From assembly GCF_002563715.1 (NCBI RefSeq), contig NZ_PDJJ01000001.1, forward strand, positions 496,001 to 560,000: 64,000 bases of DNA. Direction: 5' to 3'. Within the stretch, counting starts at the first letter, position 1, and each line of letters starts with the position of its first letter. The DNA is from Isoptericola jiangsuensis. Lineage in GTDB: Bacteria > Actinomycetota > Actinomycetes > Actinomycetales > Cellulomonadaceae. Below the pieces are notes generated by a model. That model ran no database searches and was not told the DNA's origin. It worked only from the letters and a program-made list of their open reading frames with translations. Below are positions 55,651-62,792 of the stretch, one piece after another. The position numbers and the translations under genes are program-made.

Positions 55651-56618
55651 GCACCCCGGCGACCGACCAGACCGCGACCCCGACCGCACCGCAGGAGGTC
55701 CCCGTGCCCACGACCGTCCTCCCCCCGACGGCCACCACGCCCCCCGCCGACCCGGCGCCCGCGACCGCCGACGCCCCGCCCGCGAAGCCCGCCGGCGGCA
55801 CCCCGTCCCGCGGCGGCGCCGGTCGCCGGACCGCCGCGAAGGTCGCTGCGAAGGTCGGGCCCACGACCGCCGCCGTCGGCGGCCTCGTGGCGATCTGGTA
55901 CGCCGTCAGCTACCTCGTGCTGCCGCCCGAGCGCCAGTTCCTCCTGCCGCCCCCGCACGAGGTCCTCGCGAACACGCTGGGCAACCCGAACATCATGGGC
56001 CCGATGCTCGACGCGCTGTGGCAGACCGTGGGCGTCGCGCTGTGCGGGCTCGCCGTCGCCGTCGTCCTCGGCATCGGCTACGCCGTGGTGATGGTCCAGT
56101 CCTTGTGGGCCGAGAAGATCCTCTACCCGTACGCCGTCATCCTGCAGACCATCCCCATCCTCGCGCTCACCCCGCTCATCGGGATCTGGATGGGCTACGG
56201 CTTCAGCGCCCGCATCGTGGTCTGCGTCATCATCGCGCTGTTCCCCATGATCGCGAACACCCTGTTCGGCCTGCAGTCCGCCGGCGCCATGGCGCACGAC
56301 CTGTTCACCCTCAACAAGGCGACCCCGGCGCAGCGGCTGTTCAAGCTCCAGTTCCCCGCCGCGCTGCCGTCCATCTTCACCGGGCTGCGCAACGCCGCCG
56401 GGCTGAGCGTCATCGGCGCCATCGTCGGCGACTTCTTCTTCCAGCAGGGCTCGCCCGGCATCGGCGGCCTCCTGCGGACCTACACCCTGCGGCTCAACAT
56501 GGACGCCCTGTTCATGGCGATCATCCTCACCGCGCTGTTCGGCGTCCTCGTGTTCTCCGTCTTCGCGGCGCTCGACCGGGCCGTCATCGGCCGCTGGTAC
56601 GGCCGCCCCGCGCGCTGA
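55647..56618 (+). CDS. ABC importer permease, SsuC/TauC type
   Basis: A 323-residue permease. The first 70 residues are a Pro/Ala/Thr-rich, probably disordered cytoplasmic extension with a basic end (RRTAAKVAAKVG), unusual for the family. Six membrane segments follow; the EAA-like loop reads FTLNKATPAQRLFKLQFPAALPSIFTGLRNA near residue 225-255. It forms the channel with the preceding ATPase and the following lipoprotein. A 145-nt gap with a hairpin separates it from the lipoprotein gene. Confidence 0.92.
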   Translation: MSTPATDQTATPTAPQEVPVPTTVLPPTATTPPADPAPATADAPPAKPAGGTPSRGGAGRRTAAKVAAKVGPTTAAVGGLVAIWYAVSYLVLPPERQFLLPPPHEVLANTLGNPNIMGPMLDALWQTVGVALCGLAVAVVLGIGYAVVMVQSLWAEKILYPYAVILQTIPILALTPLIGIWMGYGFSARIVVCVIIALFPMIANTLFGLQSAGAMAHDLFTLNKATPAQRLFKLQFPAALPSIFTGLRNAAGLSVIGAIVGDFFFQQGSPGIGGLLRTYTLRLNMDALFMAIILTALFGVLVFSVFAALDRAVIGRWYGRPAR

Positions 56619-56672
56619 CGACGCCTCGCCCCGACCCGCTCGCACCAGCACGTCCCCCTCGCCCCACCCCTC

Positions 56673-56694
56673 CCGACGGCCGCCACGCCGTCGG
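56673..56694 (+). promoter_or_regulatory. Intra-operon hairpin before the binding-protein gene
   Basis: CCGACGGC-CGCCAC-GCCGTCGG is an 8-bp stem in the only sizeable gap of the operon. Such elements often stabilise or raise the mRNA of the binding protein relative to the membrane subunits; an internal promoter is not evident. Confidence 0.4.
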
Positions 56695-56763
56695 CGGCAC
56701 GACTCCCACCCCCGGCGCGCCCCCGGCGTGCCCGGAACCGCCTCCACCCACCGAGGAGCACCC

Positions 56764-57942
56764 ATGTCCCACCGCCGTCGTCCCCTGCTGGCCCTGCTGG
56801 CCGTGGTCCCGCTCGCCGCCCTCACCGCGTGCAGCGCCGACACCGTCGAGGCCGCCCCGGCCGAGCAGGTCGACGTCCCCGCCGCCGAGGCGGGCGGGCC
56901 GCTCGACCTCGCCGACGTCTGCCCCGCCACCGTCGTCCTCCAGCAGGACTGGCAGCCCGAGGCCGAGCACGGCGCGATGTACGCGCTCGTCGGCTCCGAC
57001 CACACCGTCGACACCGACACGAAGTCCGTCACCGGGTCCCTCGTCGCGCAGGGCGTCGACACCGGCGTGGACGTCGAGGTGCGTCCCGGCGGTCCGAACG
57101 TCAACTTCCAGCCCGTGCCGTCGCTGATGTACCTCGACGACTCCATCCTGCTCGGCGCCGTCACCACCGACGCGCAGATCACGGCGCTCGCGGACAACCC
57201 GGTCGTCACGGTCGCGTCGCAGCTCACCACCAGCCCGCAGATCGTCATGTGGGACCCGGACAGCCACGGCGGCGCCACCACCATCGAGCAGGCGGCCGCC
57301 GGCGGCGACCCGCTGGTCTCCTCCGGCGACGTGTTCCCGCGCCTGCTCGAGTCGCAGGGCCTCATCACGGCCGACCAGATCGACCTCAGCTACGAGGGCA
57401 CGCCGCAGCGGTTCGTGTCCGACCCGAGCATCATGCAGCAGGGCTTCGCCACCGCTGAGCCCTACATCTACGAGAACGAGATCCCCCAGTGGGGCAAGCC
57501 GGTCGGCTACCAGCTGCTGGCCGAGGTCGGCTACACCGTCTACCCGGAGGCGCTCACCGTCCGCGCGGACAAGCTCGAGGAGAACGCCGACTGCCTCGCC
57601 AAGCTCGTCCCGATCATGCAGCAGTCGCAGATCGACTACCTCGAGGACCCGGACGCCACCAACGCCCTCATCGTCGACCTCGTCGAGCAGTACCAGACCG
57701 GCTGGACCTACTCCGAGGGCGTCGCCGACTTCTCCGTCCAGGCGCAGAAGGACCTCGGGATCGTCACCGACGACCCGGCCAGCGGCGTCTTCGGGCAGAT
57801 CGACCCCGACCGCGTGGCCGAGATCGTCGACACGTTCGGCCCGATCCTCGTCGACGCCGGCCAGATCGAGTCCGCGGACATCGACCCCGCGACCCTGTTC
57901 ACCAACGAGTTCATCGACGGCTCCATCTCGATGGGCAGCTGA
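56764..57942 (+). CDS. ABC importer binding lipoprotein, NMT1/THI5-like
   Basis: A 392-residue lipoprotein: signal peptide LLALLAVVPLAALTAC with lipobox Cys23. The mature part has the NMT1/SsuA-like layout (LGAVTTDAQITAL, VMWDPDSHGG, GYEGTPQRF-like segment, TAEPYIYENEIPQWGKPVGYQLL, and VQAQKDLGI). Proteins of this group bind small N-containing or sulfonated molecules such as pyrimidine precursors of thiamin, riboflavin or hydroxymethylpyrimidine. The ligand here is unknown. GAGGAG precedes the ATG, and the FAD oxidase gene follows after 8 nt. Confidence 0.88.
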   Translation: MSHRRRPLLALLAVVPLAALTACSADTVEAAPAEQVDVPAAEAGGPLDLADVCPATVVLQQDWQPEAEHGAMYALVGSDHTVDTDTKSVTGSLVAQGVDTGVDVEVRPGGPNVNFQPVPSLMYLDDSILLGAVTTDAQITALADNPVVTVASQLTTSPQIVMWDPDSHGGATTIEQAAAGGDPLVSSGDVFPRLLESQGLITADQIDLSYEGTPQRFVSDPSIMQQGFATAEPYIYENEIPQWGKPVGYQLLAEVGYTVYPEALTVRADKLEENADCLAKLVPIMQQSQIDYLEDPDATNALIVDLVEQYQTGWTYSEGVADFSVQAQKDLGIVTDDPASGVFGQIDPDRVAEIVDTFGPILVDAGQIESADIDPATLFTNEFIDGSISMGS

Positions 57943-57950
57943 GGAGCACC

Positions 57951-59309
57951 ATGACCACCACCACGCAGACCGTCCCCGAGCGGGCGGCGCTCGCCACCGC
58001 GCGCATCACGGAGCTCCTCGGCCCCGACGTCGTCACCACCGACCCCGAGCTGCTGCTCAAGACGTCGGCGGACTGGTCCCGGATGTCGCCGATCCTCCAG
58101 GAGAAGGTGCCGGCCGGCCGGTACATGCCGGACGCCGTCGTGCGACCCCGCACGGCCGACGACGTCGCCCGCGTCCTCCAGGTCGCCTACGAGCACGACG
58201 TCCCCGTCACCCCGCGCGGGTCCGGCACGGGCAACTACGGCCAGGCCACCCCGTTCGACGGCGGCCTCGTGCTGGACCTGCGCGGCCTCGACACGATCAC
58301 CGTCAACCCGTCGGGCACGGTCAGCGCCGGGGCCGGGGCGAAGATCACCGCGATCGACGCCGCGGCGCGCGCCGCGGGCCGCGACATCTGGATCTACCCC
58401 TCCACCAAGGGCTCGACCATCGGCGGGTTCGTCGGCGGCGGGTCCGCCGGCACCGGCACGATCGAGCACGGCTCCACCTCCGACGGGTACGTCGTGGCCG
58501 TGACCGTCGCCCCCATGGACGGCAGCGGCACCACGTTCACCGTCCGCGGCGCCGACGCCATGCCGTACGTGCACGTGTACGGCGTCACGGGCGTCGTCGT
58601 CGAGGTCGAGGTCGCCACCGAACCCGCGCGGGAGTGGGTCGCCGTCTACGCGGCGTTCGACGACTGGGCGTCCATGGTGCAGGTGCACCGGTCCCTCCTG
58701 GACCTGCCGGTGCTGCCGCGCCTGGCGTCGGCCGACCCGCCGGCGCTGGTGCCCAGCCTGCCCGCCGCCGTCGAGCTCGACCCGACCCGGCACAGCCTGC
58801 GCGTCATCGCCGAGGCCTCCACCGTCGCCGAGGTCGAAGCCCGCGTGCTCGCCGCCGGCGGGACCGTCGTGGCCACGTTCGCGGACTACGCCGAGACCGA
58901 CCGGCTCTCCTCGATGTCGTACAACCACCCCGTCTACTTCCTCCAGAAGGCGCACCCCGAGCGCACCTGGTTCCACATGGAGACCGGCGGGAAGGCCCAC
59001 TGGGACGACCCCGACGCCGTCCGGGCCGTCTACGACGGCGAGGTCCACCTCCACCTGGAGCTCATGGGGCACGCGCCGCTCGCGATGGTCGTCGCGGACT
59101 ACGTCTCCGAGGAGCAGGTGCTCGACGGCATCCCGCGGCTCGAGGCGCTGGGGCTCGGCGTCCACTCCCCGCACCAGTGGTACGTCGACCGGCACGTCGA
59201 GCTCGCCCGCGCCACGGCGCGCTCCACCGACCCGAAGGGGCTGCTCAACCCCGGCAAGCTGGTCGACTCCCCGCCGGAGGACACCCGCGTCAACATCGGG
59301 GTCCGCTGA
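57951..59309 (+). CDS. FAD-linked oxidase (GlcD/PCMH-type FAD-binding)
   Basis: A 452-residue flavoprotein. DAVVRPRTADDVARVLQVAYEHDVPVTPRGSGTG (residues about 64-97) and the glycine-rich YPSTKGSTIGGFVGGGSAGTG (about 147-168) are the FAD-binding PCMH fold; GVTGVVVEVEVAT ends it. The C-terminal half is the cap with WFHMETGG. Such enzymes oxidise alcohols, alpha-hydroxy acids or heterocyclic C-H/C-N bonds. Within this operon it probably oxidises the imported compound or an intermediate. GAGGAG lies upstream of the ATG; the stop overlaps the next start (TGATG). Confidence 0.87.
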   Translation: MTTTTQTVPERAALATARITELLGPDVVTTDPELLLKTSADWSRMSPILQEKVPAGRYMPDAVVRPRTADDVARVLQVAYEHDVPVTPRGSGTGNYGQATPFDGGLVLDLRGLDTITVNPSGTVSAGAGAKITAIDAAARAAGRDIWIYPSTKGSTIGGFVGGGSAGTGTIEHGSTSDGYVVAVTVAPMDGSGTTFTVRGADAMPYVHVYGVTGVVVEVEVATEPAREWVAVYAAFDDWASMVQVHRSLLDLPVLPRLASADPPALVPSLPAAVELDPTRHSLRVIAEASTVAEVEARVLAAGGTVVATFADYAETDRLSSMSYNHPVYFLQKAHPERTWFHMETGGKAHWDDPDAVRAVYDGEVHLHLELMGHAPLAMVVADYVSEEQVLDGIPRLEALGLGVHSPHQWYVDRHVELARATARSTDPKGLLNPGKLVDSPPEDTRVNIGVR

Positions 59310-60148
59310 TGGGCGCGCGCGTGCCCGGCGCCCCGGCCGTCCCGCGGTTCCTCGACATGACGTGGCCCGAGGTGGCCGCCCTGCCCGCCGGGACGGTCGC
59401 CGTCCTCCCGCTCGGCGCCGTCGAGCAGCACGGCCCCCACCTGCCCGTGTCGACCGACCTCGTCACCGCGAGCGAGGTCTCCGCCGCCGCGGTCGAGGCC
59501 GTCACGCAGGCCGGGACCGCCTCGCTCGTGCTCCTGGAGCCGCTGGCGTACACCAAGTCCGACGAGCACGCCGGGTTCCCCGGCACCGTCTGGCTGTCCT
59601 GGGACACCCTGATGCGCGTCCTGGTGGACGTCGGTCGCTCGCTGGCGGCGTCCGGCATCGAACGGCTCGTGTTCGTCAACGGGCACGGCGGCAACTCCGC
59701 GCTCGGGCAGGTGGCCAACCGGGAGCTGCGCCGACGCTTCGGCCTGCGCACCTTCTTCGCCCACGTGTCCACCCCGCGGGACCAGGGCGGTGCCCCCGTC
59801 GCGGCGGGGGAGCACGGCCTGGGCGTGCACGGCGGGCACTCCGAGACGTCGCTCATGCTCCACCTGCGGCCCGAGCTCGTCCATCTCGACCTCGCCGAGC
59901 GGCGCGTGCCGGAGGACCTGCTCGTCCACGAGCGCATCGGGTTCGGCAAGCCCGTGTCCTTCGGGTGGCTGTCGAGCGACTTCGGCCCCGACGGGCACGT
60001 CGGCGACCCGACGACGGCCACCGCCGAGCAGGGCAAGGTCCTGTTCGAGCACGCCGTCGCCGAGCTCGCCGCCACGCTCGTCGAGGCCTCGACGTTCACC
60101 ACCCCGGCCGACGGCGCCGCCGGGCTCGACCCGCGGGACCGCGGGTGA
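59309..60148 (+). CDS. Creatininase-family amidohydrolase
   Basis: A 279-residue creatininase-fold hydrolase. PLGAVEQHGPHLPVSTD carries Glu, His and Asp metal ligands; FVNGHGGNSALGQVANREL and HGGHSETS the remaining His and Glu. Family members open cyclic amides (creatinine) or cleave formamides (FAPy deformylase, MftE). The substrate here is unknown, but position between an FAD oxidase and an amidohydrolase suggests hydrolysis of a ring amide or formamide intermediate. The start overlaps the oxidase stop by 1 nt and the stop overlaps the next GTG (GTGA). Confidence 0.9.
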   Translation: MGARVPGAPAVPRFLDMTWPEVAALPAGTVAVLPLGAVEQHGPHLPVSTDLVTASEVSAAAVEAVTQAGTASLVLLEPLAYTKSDEHAGFPGTVWLSWDTLMRVLVDVGRSLAASGIERLVFVNGHGGNSALGQVANRELRRRFGLRTFFAHVSTPRDQGGAPVAAGEHGLGVHGGHSETSLMLHLRPELVHLDLAERRVPEDLLVHERIGFGKPVSFGWLSSDFGPDGHVGDPTTATAEQGKVLFEHAVAELAATLVEASTFTTPADGAAGLDPRDRG

Positions 60149-61521
60149 GCGGTGCCGCGGCCCGGCTCGTCGTGCGCGGGGCGCTCGCGCTCCGCCCGGG
60201 TCCGGACCTCCTCGGGGGCCCGGACCCGGCGCCGGGCGGGGACGGGCCCGGCGACGTCGTCGTCGGGCCCGACGGCCGGGTGTCCGCCACGGGGCCCGGG
60301 GTCGGCGCGGCCGTCGCCGCGACCGAGGAGCTCGACGCGACGGGCTGCGTGGTGACCCCGGGCCTCGTCAACGCCCACCACCACCTGCTCCAGACGGCGT
60401 TCCGCACCCTGCCGGGCACGCGCGGTGTGCCGATGCGCGAGTGGCTGCCGACCATGGCGGCGGCGTACACCGCCGCGCACGTCGACGCCGGTCTGGTGGG
60501 GGCCGCGGCCCGTGCCGGACTCGCCGAGGCGCTGCTGTGCGGCGTGACGACGGTGGCCGACCACCACCTGACCTGGCCCGCGCACGTCGGCGTCGAGGAC
60601 TCGGTGGACCTGGCGCGCGCGGCGGCCGGTGCCGCCGAGGAGCTGGGTGCCCGCCTCGTGCTGGTGCGCGGCACCGCCGGGGACGACCCGGAGCGCGCCG
60701 CCCTCAGCGCGGACGCGATCGCCGGGGCGCTGGTCGACGGGTGCCCCGGTGGGGTGCGCGCCGACGGCCGGGTGCAGGTCGCGGTCGGACCCGCGGGCGT
60801 GCACAGCGACCGCGAGGAGACGTTCCGCCTGCTGGGCGAGGTCGCGGCGCGGCGCGGGCTGCGGCGCCGGACCCAGGCGAACGAGCAGGTCGACGTCGCG
60901 GTCGCGCTCGCACGGTACGGCCGCCGCCCGCTCGACCTCCTGGCGGACTGGGGCTGGCTCGCCCCGGACGTCACGGTGGCCCACCTGTGCGAGGTCACGG
61001 ACGACGAGGTCGCGCGGTTCGCCGCGTCGGGCGCGACCGCGACCCACGCGCCCGGCTGCGACGTGCCGATGGGCTGGGGCGTCGCGCCGGTGGCGCGGCT
61101 GCTCGCGGCCGGGGTGCGGGTCGGGCTCGGCACCAGCGGCGGCGGGTCCAACGACGCCGGCCACCTGCTGGCCGACGCCCGCCTGGCGATGCAGGTGTCC
61201 GGGCTGGTGGGTCGCCAGCTCGCCGCGCGCGAGGTGCTCGACGCCGCGACCGCGGGCTCCGCGGACGGGCTCGGGCGGCCCGAGCTGGGGCGGCTCGCCC
61301 CCGGGACGGCGGGCGACCTGTGCGTGTGGGACGTCTCCGGCGTGGCCGACGCCGGCGTCGCGGACCCGGTCGCGGGGCTGCTGTGGGCGTCACCCGGGCG
61401 CCGGCCGCGGCACGTCGTCGTCGCGGGCCGGGTGGTGGTGCGCGACGGGCGCCTCGTGGCGGCCGACGAGCGCGAGATCGTGGCGGGGCTCAGCGCGCGG
61501 GTCGCGCCAGCCGCTGCTTGA
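60145..61521 (+). CDS. Amidohydrolase, 8-oxoguanine deaminase/AtzB-like, altered metal site
   Basis: A 458-residue amidohydrolase. VTPGLVNAHHHLLQTAFR (His78, His80) and the VTTVADHHLTW block are typical of GuaD/8-oxoguanine deaminase/TrzN enzymes. Two expected ligands differ: the HxxE position reads QANE (Gln244, Glu247 kept) and the strand-8 Asp of GLGxDG reads GLGTSGGGSND (Ser331). His280 (VAHLCE) is kept. Either the enzyme uses a changed or absent metal site or it belongs to a branch I do not know. GTG start overlaps the creatininase stop by 4 nt; the 3' end overlaps the convergent XRE gene by 32 bp. Confidence 0.82.
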   Translation: MSGAAARLVVRGALALRPGPDLLGGPDPAPGGDGPGDVVVGPDGRVSATGPGVGAAVAATEELDATGCVVTPGLVNAHHHLLQTAFRTLPGTRGVPMREWLPTMAAAYTAAHVDAGLVGAAARAGLAEALLCGVTTVADHHLTWPAHVGVEDSVDLARAAAGAAEELGARLVLVRGTAGDDPERAALSADAIAGALVDGCPGGVRADGRVQVAVGPAGVHSDREETFRLLGEVAARRGLRRRTQANEQVDVAVALARYGRRPLDLLADWGWLAPDVTVAHLCEVTDDEVARFAASGATATHAPGCDVPMGWGVAPVARLLAAGVRVGLGTSGGGSNDAGHLLADARLAMQVSGLVGRQLAAREVLDAATAGSADGLGRPELGRLAPGTAGDLCVWDVSGVADAGVADPVAGLLWASPGRRPRHVVVAGRVVVRDGRLVAADEREIVAGLSARVAPAAA

Positions 61522-62125
61522 CGGTGAGCAGGCGGTAGTAGCCGCCGTCGGCGCTCGCCCAGCGGTGCCGGGTCCCGCCACGGTAGGAGGCGGAGTCCCC
61601 GGCCTCCAGGACGTCGACGGTGCCGTCGAGGTCCAGCAGGACCCGGCCCTCCACGATGTAGACGAACTCCTCCTCCTCGTGCTCCCAGTGGTCGCCGAGG
61701 TCCTGCGAGGTCCCCGTGTACTCCAGGGGGTCGAACGGGTGGTCCCCGGGGGGCGCGAGCGCACGGACGCTGCCGCCGCCCGAGGACGCCGACGCCTCGT
61801 CGGTCCGCCGCACGACGTGGGACGTCCCGGAGACCGGCCCGACGGCGTCGGCGAGCAGCATCTGCTGGGTGGTCCCGAGCGTCGTGGCCACGCGGAACAG
61901 CGACGACATGCTCAGGCGGGCGCGGCCCCGCTCGACCTGGCTGAGGAACGAGTGCGAGAGCCCGGTCGCCGCGGCGAGCTGGACGAGGGTCAGACCCTCG
62001 GAGTGCCGCAGGCTGCGGATACGCCGACCCAGGCGTTCGACGGACCGGTCGAGCGGGTCGGGGCCGGGGGAGCGGTCCCGGGACGGCGGTGTCTCCTCGG
62101 CGGGGGCGTCCGACATGGCGGCCAT
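61490..62125 (-). CDS. XRE-cupin transcriptional regulator
   Basis: A 211-residue regulator. Residues about 33-88 are an HTH_3 domain (RRIRSLRHSEGLTLVQLAAATGLSHSFLSQVERGRARLSMSSLFRVA in pieces); residues about 135-205 form a cupin (HEHEEEEFVYIVEGRVLLDLDG-type strand, DSASYRGGTRHRW) that binds a small effector. It lies between the two operons sharing the ATGTT-N9-AACAT operator and is the best candidate to bind it. The ATG at 62125 is chosen because TACGAT ends 6 nt upstream (leaderless). Another ATG lies 9 nt downstream. Confidence 0.88.
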   Translation of the reverse strand: MAAMSDAPAEETPPSRDRSPGPDPLDRSVERLGRRIRSLRHSEGLTLVQLAAATGLSHSFLSQVERGRARLSMSSLFRVATTLGTTQQMLLADAVGPVSGTSHVVRRTDEASASSGGGSVRALAPPGDHPFDPLEYTGTSQDLGDHWEHEEEEFVYIVEGRVLLDLDGTVDVLEAGDSASYRGGTRHRWASADGGYYRLLTVKQRLARPAR

Positions 62126-62131
62126 GGGTCG

Positions 62132-62137
62132 ATCGTA
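62132..62137 (-). promoter_or_regulatory. -10 element of the XRE-cupin gene
   Basis: TACGAT on the minus strand, 6 nt before the ATG, indicates a leaderless transcript. Confidence 0.5.
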
Positions 62138-62234
62138 CGGGCGCGCCGACGCCGTGCCGCCGCAGGTGAGGCGGTCGCGCCGAGTCGTAACAGACGTCGT
62201 GGGTCGGCGTGACGCCGCCGAAACATCCGCCCTG

Positions 62235-62265
62235 CACGATGGACGTATGTTGATGACATCAACAT
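62235..62265 (+). promoter_or_regulatory. Flavin reductase promoter with 9-1-9 palindromic operator
   Basis: CACGAT (62235-62240) is a -10-like element; 7 nt later begins ATGTTGATGACATCAACAT (62247-62265), a perfect 19-bp palindrome that includes the start codon. Its outer half-sites ATGTT and AACAT with 9-nt spacer match the amidohydrolase operon operator exactly, and ATCAACAT is common to both right halves. Confidence 0.75.
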
Positions 62266-62792
62266 CGCGCACGGAGTCCGTCACCGACGGATTCCGGGAC
62301 GCGATGGCCGGGCTGGCGAGCGGGGTGTGCGTGGTGACGACGTCGGCGGGAGGCAGCCCCGCCGGGCTGACGACCACCGCGGTGATGAGCGTGAGCCTCG
62401 ACCCGCCGCTCGTCGCCGTCGGCGTCGGCCGCACCAGCCGCACCCTCGCCGCCCTGCGCGAGGCCCGCGCGTTCGTCCTGCACGTGCTGCACCACGACCG
62501 GGAGGCGACCGCCGCCGTGTTCGCCTCCCGCTCCGCCGACAAGTTCGCCGGGCTGGAGGTGCGCCCCGGCCGCCACGGCATCCCCGTGCTGGCCGACGAC
62601 GCCCGCTACGCGCTCGAGTGCACCACCTGGCAGGAGGTCGACGCCGGCGACCACGTCCTGCTGCTCGGCCGGGTGGACGAGGTCCACCGCGCACCCGCTC
62701 ACGAGCCCCACGGCGCCACCGCCCGCGCGCTCGTCCACTTCGAACGGACCTTCCACCGCGTCGGCGGACCCGCCGCGGAGGCCGTGGCGTGA
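62247..62792 (+). CDS. Flavin reductase-like FMN-binding protein
   Basis: A 181-residue flavin_reduct-domain protein: FRDAMAGLASGVCVVTTSAGGSPAGLTTTAVMSVSLDPPLVAVGV is the typical N-terminal half, RSADKFAGLEV and the C-terminal LLLGRVDEVHRA complete the split beta-barrel. Such proteins supply reduced FMN/FAD to two-component monooxygenases, or act as one themselves. The ATG is inside the palindromic operator and 6 nt after the -10, so it is leaderless; an ATG two codons later is possible. Its stop overlaps the following oxidoreductase start (GTGA). Confidence 0.88.
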   Translation: MLMTSTSRTESVTDGFRDAMAGLASGVCVVTTSAGGSPAGLTTTAVMSVSLDPPLVAVGVGRTSRTLAALREARAFVLHVLHHDREATAAVFASRSADKFAGLEVRPGRHGIPVLADDARYALECTTWQEVDAGDHVLLLGRVDEVHRAPAHEPHGATARALVHFERTFHRVGGPAAEAVA

